DNA of 64,000 bases from Streptococcus lutetiensis (lineage in GTDB: Bacteria > Bacillota > Bacilli > Lactobacillales > Streptococcaceae): NCBI RefSeq assembly GCF_900475675.1, contig NZ_LS483403.1:1674001-1738000 (forward strand). Direction: 5' to 3'. Under the pieces are notes generated by a model. It did no database searches. It saw nothing but the letters and a program-made list of their open reading frames with translations, and was not told the origin of the DNA. Each line of letters begins with the position of its first letter. The stretch's first letter is position 1. A program made the position numbers and the translations under genes. Positions 49,348 through 57,859 of the stretch are shown piece by piece.

Positions 49348-49841
49348 CGTTTTGCCTTAAACAATTCAATTTCTTCTGTCTTCGAACGATAATAAAGATA
49401 TATAAAAATCTTAATGACGTAATTCAAGTTAATCACCCTCTGCATAGAGTCTGGTTTTAATTTATACCTATAATCCTCTAAACCTTGTAACACATCACTA
49501 AACAGATAGAATCTTGGAGTAATCGTCCCAACTTCTTGCGAATAATCTACTTTCTGGCTTGCTATTTCTGCAAAGACTTGAGACCACTCAATCTCTTTCC
49601 TATCATCTTTTTCTTTTACAAAATAATATGCTGCCTCCAAGATACTTCCACTTGAAACCATGATAGATAAAGTTGGTGAATATCCCTGAGAAAAATCTTC
49701 ATATTCTTTCAATATTGCCTCATACTTATCTATTAAAAAATTCTTTTCACTTTTTAGTTGCTCTTCCTTTAAGAAAATAAGTTCATTTAGCCAATATTTT
49801 GTCTCATGAGCAACTCGAACTGTTTTATACTCTCTACTCAT
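49335..49841 (-). CDS. Element protein of unknown function, 168 aa
   Basis: MSREYKTVRVAHETKYWLNEL.. behind AAAGGGGAGAGAAA. The first 25 residues resemble the ribbon-helix-helix style start of DNA-binding or relaxosome-accessory proteins, followed by a coiled-coil-like stretch (FLKEEQLKSEKNFLIDKYEAILKEYED) and a hydrophobic C-terminal part. No family recognised. First gene of the element 1 minus-strand block. Confidence 0.5.
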   Translation of the reverse strand: MSREYKTVRVAHETKYWLNELIFLKEEQLKSEKNFLIDKYEAILKEYEDFSQGYSPTLSIMVSSGSILEAAYYFVKEKDDRKEIEWSQVFAEIASQKVDYSQEVGTITPRFYLFSDVLQGLEDYRYKLKPDSMQRVINLNYVIKIFIYLYYRSKTEEIELFKAKRINK

Positions 49842-50166
49842 TTTCTCTCCCCTTTATGTTCTATCGTATCTTACACTATAATATCACATGGGATATCTAA
49901 ATGCAAGAAAAAAGTTATTTTTCAAGACAAACGTATGAAGAAAATCATTTATTGAAAAAGTTTTGAAAATATCAAAAGTCTAAATTTTTAGGTGTTTTGT
50001 GAAATTTTACTCAAAAAATTTGGTTTCTTTTCTATCAATAGTTCTTGAAAAGATTGCTTTCTGTAACTATTGTTCTTGACTCCTTAACTTTTTAGAATAA
50101 ATTTTTGTATTTCAGAAATTTATTGGAACTTTTTTCTTCATGCGTTTGTCGTGGTTATTTTTTTAT

Positions 50167-50185
50167 AACTGATTCCTAACTGATT
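50167..50185 (+). repeat. Right-end integrase arm repeats of element 1
   Basis: AACTGATT at 50167-50174 and 50178-50185, 11 bp apart, in the same orientation as the left-end pair; 112 bases before the middle att core. Confidence 0.6.
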
Positions 50186-50297
50186 AAAGTTCAAGTAATC
50201 TACAATTCACTATATATCACTCGCTTTCTATCCGATATAAATCCTGTCAGATAAAGCTTTCTAAGTATCATAATACTTCATTAAAATAACATTTTCT

Positions 50298-50314
50298 TTA
50301 CTGAAGTAAAATAA
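50298..50314 (+). repeat. Middle att core between the two elements
   Basis: TTACTGAAGTAAAATAA, one mismatch from the outer copies. Read in the rpmG frame the mismatch is synonymous (GTT to GTA), so it still encodes the L33 tail TEVK and stop. Confidence 0.75.
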
Positions 50315-50381
50315 GACATCATACAGAAAGCCTATGAAATCAACGTTTCTAGGCTTTTTTGCTTGCTTAAAATGTAGTTTT

Positions 50382-50400
50382 GTCTGATTTTTGTCTGATT
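50382..50400 (+). repeat. Left-end integrase arm repeats of element 2
   Basis: GTCTGATT at 50382-50389 and 50393-50400, 11 bp apart; 67 bases after the middle att core, nearly the same spacing as in element 1 (65). Confidence 0.6.
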
Positions 50401-50461
50401 AAAAGTATATTATCTATTCAAACATCTCCTATATCCGTCATACTTCCAAGTTTTTATGGAA

Positions 50462-50983
50462 TCACTTTAAAGCAACTTTTTTCCACTTGCGAATCTTAGT
50501 TCTAAATGTTCCGAAAGGAGCTACCGTATTAATATGAATAAACTTATAAACTTCCCAGACTGCATTCTTAGTCGCACTATCAGCCCATTTTCTCATATGA
50601 GGTTTAAATAGGACTTCGTCGCTCATTGAATCAATCATGTTACCTATAGTATCTACATTATCATTGAGTTGAGCCGTAAGTTCTTTGATGGTTAGACTAG
50701 CGTAGGTCTCAGTAAAATGCTGATATAGCTCTCCAAGTTGATTCCATTTAAACGTCTCAGTTGGTGTTTTAACTTCTAAGCCACTCTGTTCATCTGACTC
50801 CCATTTTAGTATCAGGGTAGTCCAGCCAACCTGATAGGCTAGATTCTCCGCTGGTGTCCTATCAACCTCATCAATTCTTAAATCTTTCAACTTCTCAGGA
50901 ATGTCATTGAATTCAGCAATATATTTTTTATATGATTTTAGTACTTCTTCCTTAAGTTCGTTTTTATCTGAATATGTTCTCAT
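50462..50983 (-). CDS. ClbS/DfsB family four-helix-bundle protein
   Basis: 173 aa. Start MRTYSDKNELKEEVLKSYKK at 50983 behind AAGGAGGAAAGA. Family blocks: RTPAENLAYQVGWTTLILKWE, TFKWNQLGELYQHF, and the C-terminal HINTVAPFGTFRTKIRKWKK. This DinB-related family includes ClbS, which inactivates colibactin by opening its cyclopropane; most members are uncharacterised. It is cargo between att and integrase, convergent with nothing and reading toward the att site, so acquired self-protection against a genotoxin is possible but unproven. Confidence 0.82.
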   Translation of the reverse strand: MRTYSDKNELKEEVLKSYKKYIAEFNDIPEKLKDLRIDEVDRTPAENLAYQVGWTTLILKWESDEQSGLEVKTPTETFKWNQLGELYQHFTETYASLTIKELTAQLNDNVDTIGNMIDSMSDEVLFKPHMRKWADSATKNAVWEVYKFIHINTVAPFGTFRTKIRKWKKVALK

Positions 50984-51080
50984 TTCTTTCCTCCTTAATT
51001 TAGTCAAGTTCATTGTATCATATTCTTTTCTCTTTTTCTTAGGAAGTACAGCTTTTATAATTCTATATATCAAATGAATT

Positions 51081-52565
51081 TTATTCAATCAACTTTTCTA
51101 GCTTTTCAACTGCCCCTCTCATGGTATCTTTTTGCTTCTTAATCACATGGAGGTAGACACGCTCAATCTCCTTGGAATCCTCCGAGTGTCCGACAAATTC
51201 TCGAATAGTAGGGAGGTCAATACCTTCGCTAGCCATAATAGAGATAAAGCTATGGCGGAACATATGAGGGATGACATGAATCGGTCTGCCAAAGTCTAGA
51301 AAGCTATCGATATCCTTATAGGGCTTGCCTGCTTTCTTGTTATACTTTGCTGACTGACTAGAGCCACCTCTCAGGAATTGTGAGAGTTCGTTGTGATAGA
51401 GCGGAGAGCCTTGTCGATTACCTGCCCTAATATAGGTTCTAGTAAAGAGATACCCTAAGTCTTGGTAAGTCGGACTGAATTGAGCTTGAAATTTATTTCT
51501 GTCAATATAGTGACGTAGAATCTTTTCAACCTCAGGGCTCATTGGAATCGTGCGGACACTTTCCTTGGTCTTAAGGTCTGCTCGGTAGCGTTCCTTTTCG
51601 TCAAGATTGAGTGCTTCCATCATATCATCCGATTTATTCTTACTTGCCCTCTGCCAATGAACTTTTATCCACTTTTTCTCAAAATCAAGCATGTCTTCAT
51701 TTAAGCCTAAAACCTCACTTGGTCGCATGCCTGTTAGAAAAATCATTCTCAATACATCTGCGATAAGTTGGTTATCAGGTCGATTAGTCCAGCTCTCTAT
51801 CAGGCGGAGAACATGGTTAACCTCACTTGCTTCTAGATACTTCTCTGCTATATCTTCACGCTTCTTGTCCTGCTCCTCACTCTTTGTCAGAACTTGCCTT
51901 TTAACCTTATTGCTGGCAATCGGGTCTTGTGTAAGAGTTATCTGTCCATTTTCAACTGACCAGTCAAAAATCATCTTAAGGTAGATATGCAGATTTCTCG
52001 CCATGTGCATAGAAGAAGCATTGATAAGATTTTGAATTTCATCTGTCATAAAGGCAAATTTCGTGATGGACATTCTGGTATCAAAGTTCGGCTCAATATA
52101 GCGATTATAGATAGTAACCCTTGTTTTAAGGGTATTATTGGCTGGCTTGACCCTTTCATGCCATGCTTTAAAGGCTTTACCGTAAAAATTTCCATCTTTA
52201 TCAAATGGCTTGGCGATTTCTTCTAGGGTTAAAAGTTTCTTGGCTTTCTTAGGCTTAATGCCCATTAGCTCGGCGATATAGTCATCAACTAATTTATTCA
52301 GTTCTTGCGTGACCTGAGTAATTAATCGTGTGTTTTTAATATCGCTGACCAAGAGACGTTCTTTCCCAGAAGGTAACTTTTTGCTCGGTGTTGCCTTGGT
52401 GGTAAACCACCCTTTACTAGCACCTGTAGAAAGGTATTTCTTATGAGATTTTTTAGTAATAGGGTGGGTGAATCGCATAGCGAATTTCACCAAGACATTA
52501 CCCGCCTTATAAGGGTCTGGTCGCCAAGAACTGATGATAAGTACTCTTGAACCATTATCTCTCAT
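51081..52565 (-). CDS. int: Tyrosine site-specific integrase, element 2
   Basis: 494 aa, close paralogue of the element 1 integrase along its full length. Catalytic Arg in LTGMRPSEVLGL, HxxR in PHMFRHSFISIM, His in FVGHSEDS and Tyr in ERVYLHV. The start MRDNGSRVLIISSWRPDPYK at 52565 is 9 bases from the excisionase-like stop. It differs most in the N-terminal arm-binding region, in line with the different arm repeats (GTCTGATT versus AACTGATT). Confidence 0.93.
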   Translation of the reverse strand: MRDNGSRVLIISSWRPDPYKAGNVLVKFAMRFTHPITKKSHKKYLSTGASKGWFTTKATPSKKLPSGKERLLVSDIKNTRLITQVTQELNKLVDDYIAELMGIKPKKAKKLLTLEEIAKPFDKDGNFYGKAFKAWHERVKPANNTLKTRVTIYNRYIEPNFDTRMSITKFAFMTDEIQNLINASSMHMARNLHIYLKMIFDWSVENGQITLTQDPIASNKVKRQVLTKSEEQDKKREDIAEKYLEASEVNHVLRLIESWTNRPDNQLIADVLRMIFLTGMRPSEVLGLNEDMLDFEKKWIKVHWQRASKNKSDDMMEALNLDEKERYRADLKTKESVRTIPMSPEVEKILRHYIDRNKFQAQFSPTYQDLGYLFTRTYIRAGNRQGSPLYHNELSQFLRGGSSQSAKYNKKAGKPYKDIDSFLDFGRPIHVIPHMFRHSFISIMASEGIDLPTIREFVGHSEDSKEIERVYLHVIKKQKDTMRGAVEKLEKLIE

Positions 52566-52574
52566 AGGGACTAC

Positions 52575-52823
52575 CTACGCCATCCTTGCGACATACTGAT
52601 TGGCAATTTTGTAGTCAAACCACGCCACAAAGACTTCTGAATGGATAAAGACATTGCCGTGTGTTCCTTTGATACCGAAAGCGTAAGGGCTGTCTTTCAT
52701 CTGACGAATGTAACTATTAAGTGTTGCAACGGTCATGCCATGCCAGAGCTCATCTAGAAAGACGGATTTGCGGTACCAGTTACGGGTTAAGTCAAAATCA
52801 TGTTCTGTTTTTAATGTTGCCAT
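52575..52823 (-). CDS. Excisionase-like small protein, element 2
   Basis: 82 aa, homologous to the gene at 47410: NWYRKSVFLDELWHGMTVATLNSYIRQM..HGNVFIHSEVFVAWFDYKI. Start preceded by AGAAGGAGAATTCA. Probable recombination directionality factor. Confidence 0.72.
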   Translation of the reverse strand: MATLKTEHDFDLTRNWYRKSVFLDELWHGMTVATLNSYIRQMKDSPYAFGIKGTHGNVFIHSEVFVAWFDYKIANQYVARMA

Positions 52824-52890
52824 TGAATTCTCCTTCTGTTTTAGTTATAATCAAGTTAGTTATTTTTTTGGAAAGGCGATTTGTAGCTTG

Positions 52891-53919
52891 CTACAGGTCG
52901 TCTTTTCTTATGCCCCAATAGGCTGAGCTTAGTTGCTCTTGTTTGTACTGCTGAATGTCAGTCTCGTCTGTTTCGGTTAGCTTAGAAATCCCCAATTCAA
53001 GTAAGTGCTGGATATAGCTATCTGCCTTTTCTTGCCCGTGAGATTCCGCCTTAGCGACATAGAGTTTTCCGAGTGTTCGTGAGACTTGTTTCTCTGTCCA
53101 CTTCTCAGAACGTTTTAGGGTAGGTTTTGTCCGTTTTACGCTTAAGACCGTCTTTTCTTGTGTCTCTAGATAGTCATTCCACCATTTTACCGCCTTTCTT
53201 CGCCAACGGTTAGAATCCTTGTCCCTCGGGCTGACAAAACGGTAGTGTCCGTTAATAACTTCAAAGTAAATCTCTTTGAGCGGTCGCCCCTCTTTAATCT
53301 GTTTAGCTAGTAAATTTGCTTTTTCCTGCCAGCACCTCAGCTCTGCTCTTGTCCATGATAAGGGCGTATTTGGCAATTCTTGGTCTAGCTTTTGTTCTAA
53401 CAATTTGTTATAGACACACCATTGCTGAGTACCTCTAACACCAATCGTAACCATTTCACCGACCTTTTCACCATTTTCAAGAAGGCTCTTTTCATGGTAA
53501 TCAAAGGTTTTAGCGGTTGATATGCAGAGTTGCTTTTTACAATAACTGTAAATGAGTGGGACGGATAGACTGTCATCAAAGATATCGTTGGCAATATCTA
53601 GTCTCGTAACGTTACTATGACATTCAGAAATGCATTTCATTAAGGTTACCCAGTTATTGACATTGTTTTCCATATATTCTTCATACTGACGGCACCCCCG
53701 CCCTCTCAGTTCGATAAAGACTCCCATCTTTGATTGCCAGTCCTTATTGAAGTAAACCTTTATCTCTGAGAAGGAATAATGTCGTTGATACTTGTTTATC
53801 CCCCATTCATTGAGGACAAACTTGTCTTTAGGAAGAATGAGGATTTTCTCAATGACATCATCTGGAGCCAAGCCTTTAATCGTTACGGCTAAATAGTCTA
53901 ACATCACTGAGTTATCCAT
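52891..53919 (-). CDS. Replication-initiation-factor / MobT-like protein
   Basis: 342 aa of the Rep_trans type (replication initiation factor domain), which covers rolling-circle initiators and the MobT relaxases of Tn916-like elements. Seen: LDYLAVTIKG near the start, KMGVFIELRGRGCRQYEEYM, the metal/acid segment NVTRLDIANDIFDD, and CVYNKLLEQKLDQELPNTPLSWTRAELRC, with the probable catalytic Tyr in WCVYNK. It likely nicks the oriT-like region at 54506-54625 for mobilisation or extrachromosomal copying. It begins 2 bases past the preceding stop. Confidence 0.78.
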   Translation of the reverse strand: MDNSVMLDYLAVTIKGLAPDDVIEKILILPKDKFVLNEWGINKYQRHYSFSEIKVYFNKDWQSKMGVFIELRGRGCRQYEEYMENNVNNWVTLMKCISECHSNVTRLDIANDIFDDSLSVPLIYSYCKKQLCISTAKTFDYHEKSLLENGEKVGEMVTIGVRGTQQWCVYNKLLEQKLDQELPNTPLSWTRAELRCWQEKANLLAKQIKEGRPLKEIYFEVINGHYRFVSPRDKDSNRWRRKAVKWWNDYLETQEKTVLSVKRTKPTLKRSEKWTEKQVSRTLGKLYVAKAESHGQEKADSYIQHLLELGISKLTETDETDIQQYKQEQLSSAYWGIRKDDL

Positions 53920-53921
53920 GT

Positions 53922-54353
53922 CTAGGCTCCAATAAATTTAATATCGGTTGCCACTAGCTTTAAGCCACCCCAATTCCCTCCACCATTATTGTTGGCTCGC
54001 CAACCAAGATGGACTTCTGGATTGACAAGTTCTACCACAAGGGAGTTTAACCCATCCTTTTCAACGGATTTAGCCAACTTGTCAAGATTGTCTACAATCT
54101 CCAAGCGAATGCCCTTAAGGTCATCAGAAGAATAGCCCAAGTCTTTCAAGGCTTGAATTTTGTCTGTATCTTGTACAGAGCAAGTGATTTTAGCCACTTC
54201 ATCTGTCGCAATGCTTTCGCCATTGACATTTTTATAGACTGGTGCAACCCGTGAAGAAAGGATAGTCACTTTCTTTGGAATGTCAAATTGTGATTTATCT
54301 AATTTCAAATCACCAACTTTTATGGTTTCGTCTGTTAAGTTAAATTTTGTCAT
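53922..54353 (-). CDS. Element protein of unknown function, 143 aa
   Basis: MTKFNLTDETIKVGDLKLDKS.. with an AACAGGAGAAAAACAC site. Predicted beta-rich, acidic, ending GGGNWGGLKLVATDIKFIGA. It precedes the Rep/MobT-like gene with a 2-base gap. The Gly-rich, Trp-containing tail could suit a single-stranded DNA-binding accessory, but I recognise no family. Confidence 0.5.
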   Translation of the reverse strand: MTKFNLTDETIKVGDLKLDKSQFDIPKKVTILSSRVAPVYKNVNGESIATDEVAKITCSVQDTDKIQALKDLGYSSDDLKGIRLEIVDNLDKLAKSVEKDGLNSLVVELVNPEVHLGWRANNNGGGNWGGLKLVATDIKFIGA

Positions 54354-54505
54354 GTGTTTTTCTCCTGTTCATAAAAGCTACGCCTACATGAAATCTGTCA
54401 TAAATCGTTGATATCATGGGCTTTATAAAGATTTTTTCGTGAAATTTGCTTCAAATCGCTGAACCCCTTGCTTATCAAGGGTTTTGACCATATTTCGTGT
54501 ATATG

Positions 54506-54625
54506 TGCACCCCCTAATAGGGAACGGGGTGCAATTTCAATTTCGATTTCAGCCGTTTGCCACCTTCCCCACCTGCTCTGGGCTACCGTATTGACCACTC
54601 GCCCAGCGGTGGGGTGGCGAACCGT
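54506..54625. other. oriT-like / nicking-origin region
   Basis: GC-rich island in an AT-rich element. First hairpin: TGCACCCC (54506-54513) / GGGGTGCA (54526-54533). A second, larger imperfect inverted repeat spans about 54556-54625: GTTTGCCACC..CCCCACC..TGGG facing CCCA..GGTGGGG..TGGCGAAC. Location just upstream of the Rep/MobT operon matches the Tn916/ICESt-type oriT. An ORF read through it (54398-54631) is spurious. Confidence 0.65.
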
Positions 54626-54627
54626 CT

Positions 54628-55082
54628 TCATCGATTGAAGAAACCAATTCTCTTAGATGTTTTATCCCCTGTCTCTTTCTCTAAGTTCTGAATTCTGACA
54701 AGAAGCACTTCTAACTTCTGTTTCAACTCAGTTAGGTTTCTTTGGTAATCCTCTTGAATTTCCATAAAAGAAACTTCTAGCTCGTCTACAAGCTCTCTAA
54801 TGGGTTTCTGATGGTCTTTTCCCTTGGAACTCCCATAAACGCTTAGAATTGCCCTCTCAAGCCCTAATGAGGACTTCTTATCCGCGACCGCTTGAAAGTA
54901 GCAAGGTCATCATCTGTAAAGAGATAGATTTTAGAATAAGATTTCCGACCCGTTCTCACTCTACTTTCTTTAAATTGAGTACCAGTCAAGCTTTCAATTT
55001 TTAATCGCCACTTTTTCAGTGTTGAAACTGAGTTAAGACCGTCAACCCTATCCACAACTTCTTGATAATCATATTCATTCAT
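54628..55082 (-). pseudogene. DNA-binding/coiled-coil element protein, frameshifted
   Basis: The first 65 residues (MNEYDYQEVVDRVDGLNSVS.., LKKWRLKIESLTG.., YLFTDDDLATF) look like a MerR-type helix-turn-helix. One base missing near 54893 gives ..ATFKRSRIRSPH*. The other frame continues QAVADKKSSLGLERAILSVYG.. into a long coiled coil (ELVDELEVSFMEIQEDYQRNLTELK..) ending at 54628. Intact it would be about 150 aa, like mobilisation accessory proteins that bind next to oriT, which it abuts. Confidence 0.65.
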
Positions 55083-55297
55083 TAGCTTACCTGTGTTTTC
55101 TGATTGAGAAAGTCGGTCACAATCTGCAAGGCTCTAGATTCAATCAATCGTTCAAATCCCGTACTCTTGATAAGGCGATAGAGTTCTCTGTCATCTAAAT
55201 CTTTGCAGTCCTCTGGTTTGATGAAAACTTTCTCTTGTGTCTCTGGCGAGTAGGCAACCCACTCCACCATTTGTAGTTCAATACTTGTTTGATTCAT
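55082..55297 (-). CDS. Small element protein, 71 aa
   Basis: Start MNQTSIELQMVEWVAYSPE at 55297 behind AGAGGGTAATT; a longer frame to 55324 is unlikely. Soluble and acidic. The stop overlaps the following start (TAATG), so it is coupled to the frameshifted gene downstream. No family recognised. Confidence 0.5.
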   Translation of the reverse strand: MNQTSIELQMVEWVAYSPETQEKVFIKPEDCKDLDDRELYRLIKSTGFERLIESRALQIVTDFLNQKTQVS

Positions 55298-55618
55298 AAT
55301 TACCCTCTTTTCTGACGTTTGCATCCAACTAGCATTTATCCGAAATATCTGGTATAATTACAGTAATTAGATTTACTGTCCTTGAACGATGTACCAGATT
55401 GTTCAAGGATTTTTTCTACCTTCCTTTCTTTTTTGATTGTTAAGTTAGCTCCTTTCTATCAATCATATACGATTTTATATACGATTGCTGTAAATTTTTT
55501 GAACAATCCTAATGCTCATTAAAAATGATATACGAAAACATATAAGATGCCAAGTATTAACCACAAAAAATGTACGATTTTATAAACTACTATGTTATAA
55601 TGGTCTGAGAGGTAACTT
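55298..55618. promoter_or_regulatory. Divergent control region of element 2 with repeated TATACGA motifs
   Basis: TATACGA occurs at 55466-55472, 55478-55484 (12 bp apart) and 55529-55535, with a variant TGTACGA at 55571. The region separates the leftward mobilisation genes from the XRE repressor, so these are probable repressor operators. No gene in the 320 bases. Confidence 0.55.
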
Positions 55619-56539
55619 ATGTTTGAAATACTTAAACCTGATAAAAAGGCTGTTGGGAAAAGATTGAGGCAAGTCAAGGATGAGTTAAATTTGTCTTTTA
55701 CAGATTTTGGAAATCGTCTTGGACTAAAAAAATCAACCATCAACGCATATGTAAGAGGAGATAACTTAGCGCCTCTTGAAGTTTTAGAAAAAGTATCAAA
55801 AATCTATGGAAAACCTGTAGGTTGGTTTTACTATGGAGAATTGGAAGAATATATTGAACTTTACCTTAGAAAACTTGGTTATGGTACATTCCTAGATGAA
55901 TATCCTGAGACACCGTTAAAGATAAAGGATGAGCTTTTTAGGATTAAAGCAAATCCAAAACAATTAATCACAACTAACGGGGGAGTAACCATTGGAACAT
56001 TTGAGAATCCTAATTGGGAAAATGACTTTGGTTACCCAAATGAAGGCTACCTAGATGATATCTTTTTTGAAATGCTTTGTGAAACTCTAAAGAACTCAAT
56101 TAGACAGGAAGCTCAAACCTACCTAAGTCAGCAAGAAGGACTTGACGATACTAAAATCAAAGAACTCTCTAATTACTTTGCCAACCAAATCTACATCTCA
56201 TATGATTTTGTCGGAAATTTAGAAAATCTTTCTAAAGATAAAATCAAGCAAGAAGTTAAAGAAAGCTATGAACGTCTGCTTAAAGATTCACCTCAAGCCG
56301 GTGTAGAAGTTAGCTATGATTCCAATTACCTACTTGGTTTTCTAATAAATACACTTGCGGATAGTCAAACAACAAGGCAATTACTTTCAGATATGTCACA
56401 AGCAACAGTCGGTATGCCTTTTTCACAATTTCATGAGGGACATGAATTAGTTGAGGTCATTCAATCCGTTAGACCACGCCTGATAGAACTTTATAACAAT
56501 ACAACCTTTGACGATTGGACTGACTGGTCTGAGAAATAA
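55619..56539 (+). CDS. XRE family regulator (element repressor)
   Basis: 306 aa. N-terminal HTH (about 10-65): VGKRLRQVKDELNLSFTDFGNRLGLKKSTINAYVRGDNLAPLEVLEKVSKIYGKP. The long C-terminal region has no recognised domain; it lacks the Ser-Lys autoprotease pair of CI/LexA repressors as far as I can see. Divergent from the mobilisation operon, with repeated TATACGA sites upstream. Confidence 0.78.
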   Translation: MFEILKPDKKAVGKRLRQVKDELNLSFTDFGNRLGLKKSTINAYVRGDNLAPLEVLEKVSKIYGKPVGWFYYGELEEYIELYLRKLGYGTFLDEYPETPLKIKDELFRIKANPKQLITTNGGVTIGTFENPNWENDFGYPNEGYLDDIFFEMLCETLKNSIRQEAQTYLSQQEGLDDTKIKELSNYFANQIYISYDFVGNLENLSKDKIKQEVKESYERLLKDSPQAGVEVSYDSNYLLGFLINTLADSQTTRQLLSDMSQATVGMPFSQFHEGHELVEVIQSVRPRLIELYNNTTFDDWTDWSEK

Positions 56540-56559
56540 CTTTAGAGAGGAAGATAAAA

Positions 56560-57677
56560 ATGGATAGATTTAAAAATATACCCAAACCACATTTACCACA
56601 AAAACTCCCTTTTGACTATACTTCAATATATACTGACCCTCAAATTATTAAGTTAGTCACTAAAGCCAATATTGCTATTGGTACTTATGAAGGATTTTTA
56701 GAATCCATCATTAATCCTATGTTGCTGATTTCTCCCTTGCTTAGCCAAGAAGCCGTTCTCTCCTCAAAACTTGAAGGAACTCATGCTACTTTGGAGGACT
56801 TACTTAATTATGAGGCAGGCAATAAAGTTGATATTGAGCGTGACGAATTGCATGAGATTATTAATTATCGAAAAGCACTCTTTTACGCCTTAAAAACATC
56901 TCTATCATCAATGACAACGATTCTAAAGGCTTGCCTTTATCTAATAGAATTATTAAAGAAATGCACAAAATTCTTCTGGATAATGTTAGAGGTAGTAGTA
57001 AAAATCCTGGTAATTTTAAGAGAAGCCAAAATTATATCGGTAGCGTAGCTTCTATATCATATACTCCTGTCCCTGCAGAACAAACACCAGAATACATGTC
57101 TAACTTAGAGCAATATATCCATTATGACGACTTAGACTTATTGGTTCAGTCGGCAATTATTCATGCTCAGTTTGAAATGATTCACCCTTTTGAAGACGGC
57201 AATGGACGAATCGGGCGATTGCTCATACCACTGTTCCTATATTATCAGGAACTCCTTTCTTACCCAACCTTTTATATGAGTTCATACTTTGAAAAAGATA
57301 GGTCTCTTTATATATCTCACCTGTCAAATATTTCAAAAAACAACAACTGGAAAGACTGGTTTAAATACTATCTAGAGGGAGTGATATTGTCCGCAGAAGA
57401 GAGCACAAAAAAAGCTCAAGACATACTGAGCCTATATAACATCATGAAGGAACAAGCCATTCCCAATCTTAATTCTGTGTCAGGTATCCAGCTTCTTGAC
57501 TTTATATTCTCAGCTCCAATCTTTAAGGCAGAACAAGTTAGTGAACACCTAAAAATTTCTAAGAGAACTACCTACACTTTACTGAATAAGTTAATTGACG
57601 AAGGTTATCTTTCAACAGATAATGCTCAAAGGAATAAAACCTACTATTGTCCTCAACTTCTTTCAATCGTTCAATAA
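56560..57677 (+). pseudogene. Fic family protein (AMPylase-type), frameshifted
   Basis: With one base restored the gene encodes about 372 aa. The N-terminal inhibitory helix SSKLEGTHATLEDLL fits [S/T]xxxE[G/N], so this is a class II Fic. The catalytic loop HPFEDGNGRIGR is canonical, and a C-terminal winged helix (AEQVSEHLKISKRTTYTLLNKLIDEGYL) follows. A run of five A (56892-56896), where six would keep the frame, separates ..FYALK from NISIINDNDSKGLPLSNRII. Probably inactive unless the run is phase-variable. Starts 20 bases after the XRE stop. Confidence 0.85.
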
Positions 57678-57685
57678 AGTATCTC

Positions 57686-57800
57686 TTAGTGAAGTAATAT
57701 TCATTTTTACTTCACTTATTCATTTCTTAGTGAAGCGAAACCCGTTTTTACTTCACTTATTTTTCGTTATGTGAAGCAGAGTTGGTTTTTACTTCACTTA
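57686..57800 (+). repeat. Three tandem imperfect hairpin repeats
   Basis: Three copies about 41 bp apart, each with a left arm (TAGTGAAGTAA at 57687, TAGTGAAGCGAAA at 57728, ATGTGAAGCAGA at 57769) and an invariant right arm TTTTTACTTCACTTA ending at 57718, 57759 and 57800. Each could form a GTGAAG/CTTCAC hairpin. They begin 9 bases after the Fic stop. Too few and too palindromic for CRISPR. Confidence 0.7.
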
Positions 57801-57859
57801 GCAAGTGACTTATCATTTATACCCTATTTACTTATACTTAAATAAAAGGAATTTTACCC

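Larger units (their letters stand above)
44283..50314. mobile_element. Integrative element 1 (about 6.0 kb, degraded)
   Basis: Bounded by the att cores at 44266 and 50298. Contents: a 460-aa cargo gene, integrase, excisionase-like gene, truncated FtsK/TcpA-type ATPase, and three small element genes. No relaxase or replication gene remains, so it cannot transfer on its own. AT-richer than the chromosome around it. Confidence 0.75.
49842..50461. other. 620-bp gene-free junction between elements 1 and 2
   Basis: Holds the promoter zone of the 168-aa gene, the right end of element 1 (arm repeats AACTGATT at 50167 and 50178), the middle att core at 50298-50314, and the left end of element 2: hairpin AAAGCCT..AGGCTTTTTT (50327-50356) and arm repeats GTCTGATT at 50382 and 50393. 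No ORF supported. Confidence 0.6.

Noticed and set aside
54398..54631. 77-aa ORF on the minus strand
   Set aside because: It runs straight through the oriT-like hairpins, has no ribosome site, and its composition reflects the GC-rich repeats; treated as spurious.
55519..55743. 74-aa minus-strand ORF overlapping the XRE gene start
   Set aside because: Antisense to the helix-turn-helix coding region with no ribosome site.
57686..57800. Possible mini CRISPR array
   Set aside because: Only three units, the spacers are themselves part of the palindromic repeat, and no cas gene is in the window.
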